Origin: Bacteroidota bacterium
GTDB taxonomy: Bacteria > Bacteroidota > Bacteroidia > AKYH767-A > 2013-40CM-41-45
Length of the DNA: 64,000 bases
Reading direction: 5' to 3'
NCBI GenBank assembly: GCA_016720935.1
Contig: JADKJP010000006.1
Location: 186,001 to 250,000, forward strand
Of this stretch, positions 23,088 to 32,265 are shown in pieces. Below the pieces are notes generated by a model, which made no database searches, was not told the origin of the DNA, and saw only the letters and a program-made list of their open reading frames with translations. The number at the start of each line of letters is the position of its first letter. The first letter of the stretch is position 1. The translations under genes and the position numbers were made by a program.

Positions 23088-24650
23088 TTGAACAACGAAT
23101 TAGTAATCAATTCAACAGCCGGCGAAGTAACGATCGCGATGCTTGAAGACAAGCGCCTGGTTGAATTAAACAGTGAAAAGAAAGATCAGGGTTTCCAGGT
23201 CGGAGATATTTATCTCGGACGTGTGAAAAAGCTGATCCAGAGTCTGAATGCCGCTTTCGTGGATGTAGGTCACGAGAAGGATGCCTTTTTGCATTATCTG
23301 GACCTCGGCCCTCAGGTACAATCTCTGAATAAACTCATCAAGCTTACCACTACCGGAAAAGCTCCGGACCCTTTGCTGACCAATTTTCAGCTCGAAGCTG
23401 ATATTAATAAAGGTGGTAAAATAACTCAGGTACTGTCACCCAATCAATGGGTACTCGTTCAGGTTGCCAAAGAACCTATTTCATCCAAAGGCCCGAGGAT
23501 TACTTCCGAACTTTCCCTTGCAGGAAGGTTTGTAGTACTCGTGCCATTTTCTGAAATGGTATCGATTTCACAGAAAATTAAAAGCGCCGAAGAAAGACAA
23601 AGACTAAAAAGGCTGGCCATGAGTATCAAGCCAAAAGGCTTTGGACTCATCGTCAGAACAGTTGCTGAAGGTAAAAAGGTGGCAGAACTGGACAAAGATA
23701 TCCAGGATCTCGTTGCCAAATGGAAGACAACATTTGACTTACTCATCACTTCCAAGCCTCCCACAAAAATCCTTGGTGAGCTGAACCGTACTTCAACCAT
23801 TCTTCGTGACCTGTTAAATCCAAATTTCGCCAGCATTCATGTGAACGATGCTGCTTTGGCCGAGGAAATAAAATCCTATATCAACGGGATCGCTCCGGAA
23901 CAGACCGATATCGTTAAATTATACAAAGGCAAGCTCCCGATTTTCGAACACTTCGGAATTGATAAACAAATCAAATCCAGTTTTGGAAAAACGGTAACCA
24001 TGGCCAATGGTTCCTACCTGATTGTTGAACATACGGAAGCGATGCATGTCATCGATGTCAATAGTGGAGGACGTGTAAAATCCGATGGTGATTCCAGTCA
24101 GGAACACAACGCCCTGCAGGTAAACATGGATGCGGCCGTGGAAGTAGCGCGCTTGTTACGTATGCGTGATATGGGCGGAATTATTGTGGTCGATTTTATC
24201 GACATGCACAATCCTTTAAACCGGAAAGCGCTGTTTGAAAAACTGCGTACGGAAATGAAACGCGACCGTGCGAAACACACGATCCTTCCTCCAAGTAAAT
24301 TCGGACTCATCCAGATCACACGTCAGCGTGTAAGACCGGAAACAAATATTGTTACCGTTGAGAAATGCCCTGCATGCGATGGTACCGGTGAAATCAAGGC
24401 GAGTATCCTGCTCATGGATGAAATAGAAAATAACCTGAGGTATTTCGTTCAGGAACAAAATGAGAAGCAACTGACACTTTTTGTACATCCTTATATTGAA
24501 GCTTACCTGAACAAAGGTCTGTTCTATTCTTCAGTCACACACAAATGGAGAAAGAAATACAAAGTGAAATTGAAAGTTGCCGCGAATAATGCTTATCATA
24601 TCATGGAATATCATTATTTCAACAAAAACGAAGAAGAAATAAAAATTTGA
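23088..24650 (+). CDS. rng: ribonuclease E/G family endoribonuclease
   Basis: Endoribonuclease of rRNA maturation and mRNA decay. From the TTG at 23088 the protein is 520 residues and starts NNELVINSTAGEVTIAMLED, where RNase G proteins normally begin; a GTG at 23067 would add seven residues. An ATG at 23062 is in frame only if the T8 run at 23082-23089 had one more T. An S1 domain (FQVGDIYLGRVKKLIQSLNAAFVDVG region) is interrupted as usual; the DNase-I-like catalytic part has HVIDVNSGG and IVVDFIDMHNP with the Mg-binding aspartates, and the Zn-link is CPACDGTGE. No long C-terminal degradosome scaffold is present, so it is RNase G-like rather than RNase E-like. Located downstream of hup, the TPR gene and the mS38-like gene. 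Confidence 0.94.
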   Translation: MNNELVINSTAGEVTIAMLEDKRLVELNSEKKDQGFQVGDIYLGRVKKLIQSLNAAFVDVGHEKDAFLHYLDLGPQVQSLNKLIKLTTTGKAPDPLLTNFQLEADINKGGKITQVLSPNQWVLVQVAKEPISSKGPRITSELSLAGRFVVLVPFSEMVSISQKIKSAEERQRLKRLAMSIKPKGFGLIVRTVAEGKKVAELDKDIQDLVAKWKTTFDLLITSKPPTKILGELNRTSTILRDLLNPNFASIHVNDAALAEEIKSYINGIAPEQTDIVKLYKGKLPIFEHFGIDKQIKSSFGKTVTMANGSYLIVEHTEAMHVIDVNSGGRVKSDGDSSQEHNALQVNMDAAVEVARLLRMRDMGGIIVVDFIDMHNPLNRKALFEKLRTEMKRDRAKHTILPPSKFGLIQITRQRVRPETNIVTVEKCPACDGTGEIKASILLMDEIENNLRYFVQEQNEKQLTLFVHPYIEAYLNKGLFYSSVTHKWRKKYKVKLKVAANNAYHIMEYHYFNKNEEEIKI

Positions 24651-24856
24651 TTCTCCTCTCACAACTTCATTTTTCAACTCTGTGTTAATTTTATTAAGAA
24701 AATACTGAGGATTTTTGCGCTATTGATTTATCAAAATTGACCTCCGGTAAGATTAGGATTATGTTTACCTGTCCTCTTCCGGGAATCATATAGGAATAGT
24801 TTGGTTTTAAGAGTATCTTTTTTAGATTCGCAAATCAAACTCTTTTATACAACTAT

Positions 24857-25441
24857 ATGAAGATCCTGAAAAACATAGTTCTTGTCATTGTTATTCTGGT
24901 GGTTACATTGGTCATCGTTGGATTTCTGATGCCATCGGCTCGTCACATAGAACGATCACTTGTTGTCAATGCTAAGCCGGATGCGGTATTTGCTCAGGTC
25001 AACGACCTGAAGAAATGGAATTCATGGTCACCCTGGTTTAAAATGGACCCCAATAGTAAAATGGTATTCAGTGATAATAGTGTTGGTTTAGGGGCTTATT
25101 ACACCTGGGAAAGTACCAATTCAAACGTCGGAAAAGGAAAGCTGACAATTGAAGAAAGTACTCCTTTCACCCTGGTAAAATCAAAACTCGAATTTGAAGG
25201 TATGTCTGAGTCTCATGCCTATTTTAAAATGGAACCTGAAGGTGAAAACACAAAGGTGACCTGGGCAATTGATTCTAATCTTGGCAATAATCCTTTCTTC
25301 CGCTTGATGGGAGTAATGATGGATAAAATGCTTGGTGATATTTTCTTGCAGGGACTTACCGATCTCAAAAAAGTAGCTGAGGAAAATCCAATTGCGCCTG
25401 CGGAAGTTGTGCCGGTAGCTGTGACTGACTCAGTAAAATAG
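24857..25441 (+). CDS. membrane-anchored SRPBCC (START-like) protein
   Basis: 194 residues. An N-terminal transmembrane anchor (IVLVIVILVVTLVIVGFLMP) is followed by an SRPBCC/polyketide-cyclase domain with the typical pattern IERSLVVNAKPDAVFAQVND, WNSWSPW, and long C-terminal helix MGVMMDKMLGDIFLQGLTDL. SRPBCC domains form a deep hydrophobic pocket for lipids or other ligands; no catalytic residues are defined for this group. A paralogue with the same front end follows 101 bases downstream. Both probably arose by duplication; the ligand is unknown. Confidence 0.87.
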   Translation: MKILKNIVLVIVILVVTLVIVGFLMPSARHIERSLVVNAKPDAVFAQVNDLKKWNSWSPWFKMDPNSKMVFSDNSVGLGAYYTWESTNSNVGKGKLTIEESTPFTLVKSKLEFEGMSESHAYFKMEPEGENTKVTWAIDSNLGNNPFFRLMGVMMDKMLGDIFLQGLTDLKKVAEENPIAPAEVVPVAVTDSVK

Positions 25442-25460
25442 TTTTCAAAAAGACATCTTA

Positions 25461-25508
25461 AAAATCCGGCATTATAATTCCATTAAAATTCCTTTGCCGG
25501 TTTTTTTT
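25461..25508 (+). terminator. weak terminator-like hairpin between the SRPBCC genes
   Basis: CCGGCA (25466-25471) pairs with TGCCGG (25495-25500), followed by eight T. The stem is six base pairs with a long 23-base loop, so efficiency is doubtful. Confidence 0.45.
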
Positions 25509-25542
25509 CAATCAACCAATAACACATTGTAATTCCAATCTG

Positions 25543-26550
25543 ATGAAAATCGTAAAACGAATTCTTCTTATTCTTGCTGTTCTTCTCCTCGTAATTGCCG
25601 GTATCGGATTGATGCTATCCAGACATGTACGTGTCGAGCGATCATTGGTGATCAATTCAGATCCCAATACCCTGTTTTCATATACCGGAAATTTTGACAA
25701 CTGGAACAAGTGGTCGCCATGGTATGATTTGGATACAACTGCTCAGTATACTTTTGAAGGTCCGCATTCAGGAGTCGGTGCTATTCTCAGATGGAACAGT
25801 ACGAATAATGATGTTGGACAAGGCAGCATGATTATTACAGAGGTGAACTCCCCTCAATTGATTAGACAGGATTATATTTTCATGGGGACTGATACCGCGA
25901 AAGCGGAATTTCATTTCGATCCGTCTGATAAGGGTACAAAAGTTACCTGGAGTCTCGATATGGAAATGGGATTCAATCCGCTCCTGAGAATCCTGGGTAA
26001 ATTTATGGATGGAATGGTGGGTAAGGATTTTGAAAAGGGTCTTGCTAAACTGAAGACAGCAGTGGAAAATATGCCTGCACCGAATAACACAGAGATGAAA
26101 GTGGAGGAAGTCAAAGTTTCAGAAATGCATTTCCTTTCCATTCGTGATACAGCCACTGTGGAAACAATTGGAATGAAATTGGGAAAAAATTATGGGATTA
26201 TTGGGGAGTCGATGAAAAAGCAAAATCTGGAAATGGCCGGAGCTCCATTTGCTTTTTATTATTCTGAAAGTTCTGTTTCATTTGATTTTGATGCAGCTGT
26301 TGCCGTGAATAAACCGGGAAAAGCGGATGGATTGGTTCAGCCCGGTGTAGTGAAAGAAGGAAATGCTTTGTTGGTTAAATTTTTTGGTCCTTATGAAAAA
26401 ACCGCCGATGCGCATACACTCATTCACGAATATATTGGAACCCACAACAAAAAAATAATCGGCGCACCATGGGAGGTCTACATAACGGATCCGGGGATGG
26501 AAAAGGACACCATGAAATGGGAAACTGATGTGTATTATCCGGTAGAATGA
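25543..26550 (+). CDS. SRPBCC domain protein with C-terminal GyrI-like effector-binding domain
   Basis: 335 residues. The N-terminal 170 residues are a paralogue of the previous protein: TM anchor (ILLILAVLLLVIAGIGLML), VERSLVINSDPNTLFSYTG, WNKWSPWYDLD, and MDGMVGKDFEKGLAKL. From about residue 185 a second domain starts (EEVKVSEMHFLSIRDTATVETI), with FAFYYSESSVSFDFDAAVAV and WEVYITDPGMEKD. This matches the GyrI-like/AraC effector-binding (SOUL-like) fold that binds small molecules. The fusion of two ligand-binding modules on a membrane anchor suggests sensing or sequestering a hydrophobic compound. Function unproven. Confidence 0.88.
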   Translation: MKIVKRILLILAVLLLVIAGIGLMLSRHVRVERSLVINSDPNTLFSYTGNFDNWNKWSPWYDLDTTAQYTFEGPHSGVGAILRWNSTNNDVGQGSMIITEVNSPQLIRQDYIFMGTDTAKAEFHFDPSDKGTKVTWSLDMEMGFNPLLRILGKFMDGMVGKDFEKGLAKLKTAVENMPAPNNTEMKVEEVKVSEMHFLSIRDTATVETIGMKLGKNYGIIGESMKKQNLEMAGAPFAFYYSESSVSFDFDAAVAVNKPGKADGLVQPGVVKEGNALLVKFFGPYEKTADAHTLIHEYIGTHNKKIIGAPWEVYITDPGMEKDTMKWETDVYYPVE

Positions 26551-26693
26551 AACTCGGTATTTTTCCTTAGTCTGATTTCATTGAATTTGCCTTGTTGTTA
26601 CAGCAGTTTTGGAGCGCTGTTGTCTATCGCTTTAGAATAAACAATCTGTTATTGGATTTTGTTACTTTTACGCACTCCTACAATGAGTCCGTA

Positions 26694-27167
26694 ATGGTGT
26701 ATATTCCTGTCGATTTTCAAAAAGTTTACAAAAAGATTTTAAAATACTGCACCTATCAGGAACGCAGTCAGCAGGAAGTGCGTGATAAATTGTATGCACT
26801 GGGACTTCACAGGAGAGAAGTGGAGCAGGCAATCGGAGAACTGATCTCTGAAGGATTTTTAAAAGAAGAACGTTTTGCCCACGCATTTGCAGGAGGGAAA
26901 TTCCGTATTAAAAAGTGGGGCAGAGTCAAGATTAAAAATGCACTCCGTGAAAAAAAGGTTTCTGAACCACTAATAAAACAAGCACTCGCCGCGATTGATC
27001 AGCGTGATTATCTGAAAACACTTCAACAGGTGATAGCCACAAAAGCAAAAATTACGAAAGAAGAAAATCCGCTCAAACGAAAATACAAACTGGCCTCCTA
27101 TGCGATTCAACGTGGATTTGAGCCGGATTTGGTTTGGGAAGTTTTGCGCGCTGAATCAGATGATTGA
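26694..27167 (+). CDS. recX: regulatory protein RecX
   Basis: 157 residues from the ATG at 26694; the frame is open further up but the family starts here. RecX caps or inhibits RecA filaments, limiting recombination and SOS induction. It has the three-helix repeat pattern of the family: YCTYQERSQQEVRDKLYALG, VEQAIGELISEGFLKEERFAHAF (family signature L-x-E-x-FLDDERFA), KKWGRVKIKNALREKKVSE, and the third repeat KRKYKLASYAIQRGFEPDLVWEVL. recA is not adjacent. A bidirectional terminator follows. Confidence 0.93.
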   Translation: MVYIPVDFQKVYKKILKYCTYQERSQQEVRDKLYALGLHRREVEQAIGELISEGFLKEERFAHAFAGGKFRIKKWGRVKIKNALREKKVSEPLIKQALAAIDQRDYLKTLQQVIATKAKITKEENPLKRKYKLASYAIQRGFEPDLVWEVLRAESDD

Positions 27168-27188
27168 ATTTTTATTTAAATGTTGTTG

Positions 27189-27231
27189 CAAAAAAAACAG
27201 GCACTGCATCAACCAGCGCCTGTTTTTTTTT
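27189..27231. terminator. bidirectional terminator between recX and the T9SS cargo gene
   Basis: A run of A then ACAGGC (to 27202) pairs with GCCTGT (27218-27223) followed by eight or nine T. With A runs on the left and T runs on the right it can end both convergent genes. Confidence 0.85.
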
Positions 27232-27244
27232 GGTTGGAAAAGTT

Positions 27245-28999
27245 TTAACGAACAATAAATTTTCCTGTAATATCCGTCTCGCCGCCTGCGTTGGTGATCC
27301 GGTAGAAATACAGGCCTGTGGAAAAGAGATTCTTATAAATGTAAATGGGATTTTGCTGACTGTGGCCTTCCTGCAGGACTCTTCCGGTGATATCGAAAAT
27401 TTGATAATCAACAGGTGATCCTTTGCTTTCAAACCTTAGCTCTGAACGATTGGTGACCGGATTAGGGATGACTGCTGCGACCTGATTTTTTAGAAGGGCT
27501 GACACTCCAACGGGAATTTGATTCACCATTGTATTCATGGTCGTGTTTGTTACAACCGGAGCATTCATATCGAATACAATGTGCGCGGTGTTGTAAATGA
27601 TAGTAGGGTCCGGTATTCCTGCACGAGGTCTGACTTTATAAATCACAAAACCATTGCTGCCTGCCTGATCTACATTACTGTCGGGGAGCAGGATATTGTA
27701 AAACGTAAATTTCATGGCACCTGTGGAGTCGATTTGTAAATCAACAGGGTCACTGCTTGACATTATTTCCAGAGTGGCGGGATCGAGATTTGCGTCAAGT
27801 GTGTCAAATATGATGACGATGAACGCCGTGTCATTTCCGGTGTTCTGGAAATTGATTGTATAGTTTAATTCGGAATTTATCAGTGTGTAATGATCCGCCT
27901 GCTCTCCGGCAGGACTCACATGTTTGTCATTCGGATCAACTGAACACGATGTCACCGTTCCGAAGGAATCCACATAAACTTGCTGAAGCGTAGTAAAGCT
28001 TGCATCAAATACACTATCGATCACAACGTACCATACTGTATCGCCGGCCGGCGGGTTGTTGTAGTGGACATAAGATGAGAAAGATTGTCCGGGTGTAATA
28101 TTTGAATAATTCCAATAGAGGAAAGTAGACGTGATCGACGAAGGAGGAATTCCTGCAGAGTTAAACGAGAGATTCGGTGAGTGAATAATCGAAATAGAAC
28201 CAACCTGTCCTGCCGGATCACTGGAATTATTTATCGCGGTGAAACTGGAAAAGCCAAGATAAGAGCAGCGCATCGGATGTGTCCAAACAGAAAATGCCTG
28301 CGTTTGATTCCCGGAAGGAGGTGGAGCATAAAGTCCAAAATCATTTCCACTTGATGAAGGAGGGATGTTCACTGCATAAGCTGAAGGAGTAGAAGTGAGT
28401 GAAAAATTCGGTCCCGGCTGAACAGCAACTGAATAAGAACCTGTATCCAGATAAAACTTGTAGTGTCCTTGTAGATTTGTCACAGCATTATAATTTAGGG
28501 GTTGTAAATTGACGGTTTTTCCCCATAATCCCCAATCACTCGCATCACGGACTCCGTTTTGATTTGAATCAAAATACACATCACCTTCAATTGTTCCGGC
28601 GCCACCATCAACAAGAAAACCTGAGGGTAATACATTGTCTACTGGCAAATACATTCCAGACCACCAGTCATAAGTATATGTAGTGACATGAACATCGTAG
28701 TAACCATAAGGAATTCCAGGTGTAAGATCAAAACCCGCAGAAATCGAATCGTCAAAACCTTGAAAATTGGGATATAATAAAAAGTTGGTACAAGGTACAG
28801 TCGTAATCCCCATCTTTAAATAAATGTCACTATTCTGTAGTGGCGGAGAAGCCATGGTCAGAGTACTATTTGGTAAAGTGATAGTTGTGGTCAGTTGAGT
28901 ACCTCTGTTTCCAAAAGCAGGCCGAATAGATGTTACCTGGGAATACAAGGTTGAATATAAAAGAATGCATGTCAGTAGAAGAAGTAGATTTCTTTTCAT
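27245..28999 (-). CDS. T9SS-secreted protein with Cna-B/SdrD-like and DUF7619-like domains
   Basis: 584 residues from the ATG at 28999 (a GTG at 29020 would add seven). Signal peptide NLLLLLTCILLYSTLYSQ. Residues about 130-220 are a SdrD/Cna-B-like domain with the Ca-loop-type sequence VYFDSNQNGVRDASDWGLWG. Residues about 350-500 resemble the DUF7619 beta-sandwich (SCSVDPNDKHVSPAG, LNYTINFQNTGNDTAF, NTAHIVFDMNAPVVTNT). The last ~75 residues are a T9SS type A sorting domain (VIPNPVTNRSELRFES, YQIFDITGRVLQEG, LYFYRITNAGGE, ITGKFIVR). It should be exported by Sec, then passed through the type IX machine and attached to the surface or released. Target unknown. Confidence 0.92.
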   Translation of the reverse strand: MKRNLLLLLTCILLYSTLYSQVTSIRPAFGNRGTQLTTTITLPNSTLTMASPPLQNSDIYLKMGITTVPCTNFLLYPNFQGFDDSISAGFDLTPGIPYGYYDVHVTTYTYDWWSGMYLPVDNVLPSGFLVDGGAGTIEGDVYFDSNQNGVRDASDWGLWGKTVNLQPLNYNAVTNLQGHYKFYLDTGSYSVAVQPGPNFSLTSTPSAYAVNIPPSSSGNDFGLYAPPPSGNQTQAFSVWTHPMRCSYLGFSSFTAINNSSDPAGQVGSISIIHSPNLSFNSAGIPPSSITSTFLYWNYSNITPGQSFSSYVHYNNPPAGDTVWYVVIDSVFDASFTTLQQVYVDSFGTVTSCSVDPNDKHVSPAGEQADHYTLINSELNYTINFQNTGNDTAFIVIIFDTLDANLDPATLEIMSSSDPVDLQIDSTGAMKFTFYNILLPDSNVDQAGSNGFVIYKVRPRAGIPDPTIIYNTAHIVFDMNAPVVTNTTMNTMVNQIPVGVSALLKNQVAAVIPNPVTNRSELRFESKGSPVDYQIFDITGRVLQEGHSQQNPIYIYKNLFSTGLYFYRITNAGGETDITGKFIVR

Positions 29000-29188
29000 A
29001 CTCTTGATGGTTAGATTCACCGAATGTAGAGGAATTTTAAATTCCGCTTTTAGCTTAGGGTAAAAAATTGGCGAACAGGCAATTATTCAGGCTAAGCCTA
29101 AATAAATCGTGGGTTAAAAAAGCGATAAAGTCCGGAAAGCTTCTTGTATACTGGTAGTTTCAGCTCCTTTTATTACTTTCGCAGCACT

Positions 29189-30275
29189 ATGACTACAGAC
29201 CAATTAAAAGAGATTAAGGAGCGCGTCGAAGCCCTGAGGGGGCATCTTTGACATCGATAGCAAACTCTCAGCAATAAAACAGGAAGAAGCGCAATCACAC
29301 GCTCCCGGATTTTGGGATAATCCCAAAGCGGCTGAAAAGCTCCTCAAAGGAATTAAACAAAAAAAAGACTGGACCGACGCTTTTGAACAACTCCTGAGTT
29401 CTACGGAAGACCTTTCCGTACTTTTTGATTTCTATAAAGCCGGTGAAGTTTCCGAGCAGGAAATCGAGGCTGCAAGGACCCATTCAATAACACTTCTGGA
29501 AGATCTGGAATTTAAAAATATGCTCGGTGCAGAAGAGGATCACCTTGATGCTATCGTGAATATCAATTCCGGCGCGGGTGGAACTGAAAGTCAGGATTGG
29601 GCTTCTATGCTCATGCGGATGTACATCATGTGGGCGGAAAAGCATGGATACAAAGTAACTGAACTCGACCTTCAGAATGGTGATACAGCAGGAATAAAAT
29701 CCTGCTCACTCGAAATCAGCGGAGATTTTGCCTATGGATACCTGAAAGGTGAGAGTGGAGTTCATCGCCTCGTCAGAATTTCTCCATATGATTCTAATGC
29801 ACGCAGGCATACTTCCTTTGCTTCTGTTTTCGCCTATCCTGTAGTTGACGATACAATTGAAATTGAAATCAAAGACGCGGATATCGAAATTCAAACTTCG
29901 CGCTCCGGTGGAGCAGGAGGGCAGAACGTCAACAAGGTTGAAACAAAAGTTCAACTGACACACAAACCGACAGGAATTGTCGTTGTATGTCAGGTCGAAA
30001 GATCTCAGGGCGGAAACAGAGAGCGCGCGATGAAAATGTTGAAATCCCAACTTTATGAACTCGAGATGCGGAAACAACTTGCGGCAAAAGCGGCTACTGA
30101 AGCAACCAAACGAAAAATTGAGTGGGGATCTCAAATCAGAAATTATGTTTTGCATCCCTACAAACTCGTAAAAGATATTCGTACCGACGTTGAAACATCT
30201 GATGCGCAAGGTGTCTTGGATGGAAACCTGGATCCGTTTATCAAAGCGTATCTGATGGAGGAAAGCAAAAACTGA
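29189..30275 (+). CDS. prfB: peptide chain release factor 2, with programmed +1 frameshift
   Basis: Releases peptides at UGA and UAA stops. The ATG at 29189 opens 20 codons up to CTT, followed by an in-frame TGA at 29249-29251. A +1 slip on CTT-T lets reading continue at GAC (29250) through to TGA at 30275, giving 361 residues, close to the 365 of E. coli RF2. The mRNA has the classical stimulators, AGGGGG three bases ahead of the CTTTGAC shift site. The hydrolysis motif GGQ is at residues 243-245 (SGGAGGQNVNKVETKV). The codon-recognition motif is SPY (198-200) instead of the usual SPF. Four helices of domain 1 precede it. An ArsC-like gene starts one base after the stop. Confidence 0.96.
29237..29252 (+). 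promoter_or_regulatory. prfB: prfB autoregulatory frameshift site
   Basis: AGGGGG CAT CTT TGA C: an internal Shine-Dalgarno-like AGGGGG three bases before the slippery CTT-T and the weak stop TGAC. The motif is nearly identical to that of E. coli (AGGGGGTATCTTTGAC). When RF2 is scarce, the ribosome pauses at UGA and slips +1, making more RF2. Its presence implies that the ribosome still pairs with SD-like sequence at this site, although Bacteroidota initiation rarely uses it. Confidence 0.95.
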
Positions 30276-30276
30276 T

Positions 30277-30621
30277 ATGCTAAAAATCTGGTTCAAGCCC
30301 ACCTGTAGTACCTGTAGGACAGCCTTAGCTTCACTGAAAGATGAAGGTGTGGAGGACATCGAGATTTATGAATATCTTAAGGAAAAACCTTCTCAAAAGG
30401 AAATCAGGGAAATTTTAAAGATGCTCGGTCTGAAAGCATTTGATCTCGTAAGGCAAAAGGAGGAATTATTCAAAACAAAATATTCCAGTAAAAAACTGAA
30501 TAATGCCGAATGGATAAAAATCCTGAGTAATCATCCTGAATTGATTGAAAGACCAATTGTTGTTAAAGATGGCAAAGCTATCATTGGACGACCGGTAGAG
30601 AGGGTTCTGGATATACTTTAA
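30277..30621 (+). CDS. ArsC/Spx/YffB family thioredoxin-fold protein
   Basis: 114 residues, the usual length of the ArsC/Spx family. The first strand-loop holds a C-x2-C motif (FKPTCSTCRTAL, Cys10 and Cys13), followed by IYEYLKEKPSQKEIREILKMLG and ERPIVVKDGKAIIGRPVERVL, the conserved cis-Pro region RPI and the Arg-Pro pair near the C-terminus. It could reduce arsenate or act as a glutathione/thiol-dependent reductase like YffB. The Arg residues after RPI (GRPVE) fit ArsC-like binding, but true arsenate reductases usually lie in ars operons, which is not the case here. It directly follows prfB (one-base gap) and is likely cotranscribed. Confidence 0.88.
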   Translation: MLKIWFKPTCSTCRTALASLKDEGVEDIEIYEYLKEKPSQKEIREILKMLGLKAFDLVRQKEELFKTKYSSKKLNNAEWIKILSNHPELIERPIVVKDGKAIIGRPVERVLDIL

Positions 30622-30777
30622 CAAACGAGGAGTCAATTCGGGAGCTGATAATGAGAAAGTCCGGATCATTTTGTTTTTGCCGACATTCATCATGTGCCGT
30701 GTGCGCCAACAGTATTATTTTGCTTAGCATTTTACAAGGCCTGCGGGTCTTTTCAAATAATTCAAAAAAGTAAGATT

Positions 30778-32172
30778 ATGGAATTCCGTAAAGAAAAAGA
30801 TACCATGGGTGTTGTGGAAGTTCCCGCTCATGTTTACTGGGGTGCTCAAACACAACGGTCAATCGAAAACTTTAAAATCGCGCAAGACATCAACAAGATG
30901 CCACGCGAAATCATCCGGGCTTTTGCTTATTTGAAAAAAGCGGCTGCCCTTACAAATCTGGATGCCGGAGTTTTGCCAGCGGAAAAATGTGAACTGATTT
31001 CAAAAGTGTGTGATGAAATTCTTGATGGAAAACTGTACGATCAGTTTCCTCTCGTCGTTTGGCAAACCGGTTCAGGAACGCAGTCAAATATGAACGTGAA
31101 TGAAGTGGTTGCTTACCGTGCACACGTGATCAATGGTGGCAGCCTGATGGATGAAAAGAAAGTAATCCATCCGAATGATGATGTGAACAAAAGCCAGTCT
31201 TCCAACGATACTTTCCCCACAGCGATGCACATCGCGGCATATATTGTTTTGAAAGAAACAACTATTCCCGGTTTGAAAAAATTACGCGATACGCTCTCTG
31301 CCAAGTCAAAGGAGTTTATGCATATCGTGAAAATTGGTCGTACGCATTTGATGGATGCGACACCACTCACTCTCGGTCAGGAATTGTCCGGTTATGTTTC
31401 TCAGCTGGATCATGGTATCCGTGCGATCGAACATACCTTACCTCATCTGGCTGAACTCGCTCTGGGTGGGACTGCAGTTGGTACAGGAATCAATACACCA
31501 AAAGGTTATTCTGAAAATGTAGCCAAACATATCGCGAAGCTTACAGGAATTCCATTCATCACAGCGGAAAATAAATTCGAAGCACTCGCCGCGCATGACG
31601 CGATAGTTGAGTCGCATGGAGCATTGAAAACTGTTGCCTGTTCCATGATGAAAATCGCGAATGACATCCGCCTGCTTGCTTCTGGACCTCGCTGCGGAAT
31701 AGGTGAGTTATTTATTCCGGATAACGAGCCGGGTTCTTCCATTATGCCGGGTAAAGTGAACCCAACTCAATGCGAAGCAATGACCATGGTTGCAGCCCAG
31801 GTACTCGGAAATGATGTAGCCATTAATATTGGAGGTGCAACCGGCCATTTTGAATTGAATGTTTTCAAACCGGTAATGATTTATAATTTCCTTCATTCGG
31901 CCCGATTGATCGGGGATGTTTGCGTTTCCTTCAATGATAAATGTGCTGTCGGTATCGCGCCTATTGAAGATAATATCCGGAAGAATCTTGAAAACTCTTT
32001 GATGCTTGTGACTTCCCTGAATACAAAAATTGGCTATTACAAAGCCGCAGAAATCGCGCAGACTGCACACAAGCAAGGCAAGACACTCAAACAAACAGCA
32101 ATTGATCTGGGATATGTTACTTCAGAGCAATTCGATGAGTGGGTAAAACCTGAGGAAATGGTAGGACTTTAA
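30778..32172 (+). CDS. fumC: class II fumarate hydratase
   Basis: 464 residues from the ATG at 30778. It hydrates fumarate to L-malate in the TCA cycle and is an iron-independent homotetramer. The fumarase/aspartase signatures are clear: VYWGAQTQRSIENF at the start, WQTGSGTQSNMNVNEV, SSNDTFPTAMHIAA, KIGRTHLMDATPLTLGQE with the catalytic His, and the mobile loop GSSIMPGKVNPTQCEA with the catalytic Ser. It is followed by an inverted repeat separating it from the convergent manC. Confidence 0.97.
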   Translation: MEFRKEKDTMGVVEVPAHVYWGAQTQRSIENFKIAQDINKMPREIIRAFAYLKKAAALTNLDAGVLPAEKCELISKVCDEILDGKLYDQFPLVVWQTGSGTQSNMNVNEVVAYRAHVINGGSLMDEKKVIHPNDDVNKSQSSNDTFPTAMHIAAYIVLKETTIPGLKKLRDTLSAKSKEFMHIVKIGRTHLMDATPLTLGQELSGYVSQLDHGIRAIEHTLPHLAELALGGTAVGTGINTPKGYSENVAKHIAKLTGIPFITAENKFEALAAHDAIVESHGALKTVACSMMKIANDIRLLASGPRCGIGELFIPDNEPGSSIMPGKVNPTQCEAMTMVAAQVLGNDVAINIGGATGHFELNVFKPVMIYNFLHSARLIGDVCVSFNDKCAVGIAPIEDNIRKNLENSLMLVTSLNTKIGYYKAAEIAQTAHKQGKTLKQTAIDLGYVTSEQFDEWVKPEEMVGL

Positions 32173-32189
32173 TTTCTAGTTGTTAGTTG

Positions 32190-32260
32190 TTAGATTTTAG
32201 TTGTTAGACTTTAGATCAGGAAGACGTTCTGACAACTAAAAACTAACAACTAAAATCTAA
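32190..32260. repeat. 18-bp perfect inverted repeat between fumC and manC
   Basis: TTAGATTTTAGTTGTTAG at 32190-32207 recurs in inverse orientation at 32243-32260, separated by 35 bases. Related partial copies (TAGTTGTTAG) lie next to the left arm. It could be a bidirectional terminator-like hairpin or a small dispersed intergenic repeat. Confidence 0.75.
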
Positions 32261-32265
32261 ACGGG

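Noticed and set aside
29249..29251. In-frame TGA in prfB, which could be taken for a nonsense mutation or pseudogene
   Set aside because: It sits in the classical AGGGGG-CATCTTTGAC recoding site and the +1 frame continues to a full-length RF2, so it is functional autoregulation.
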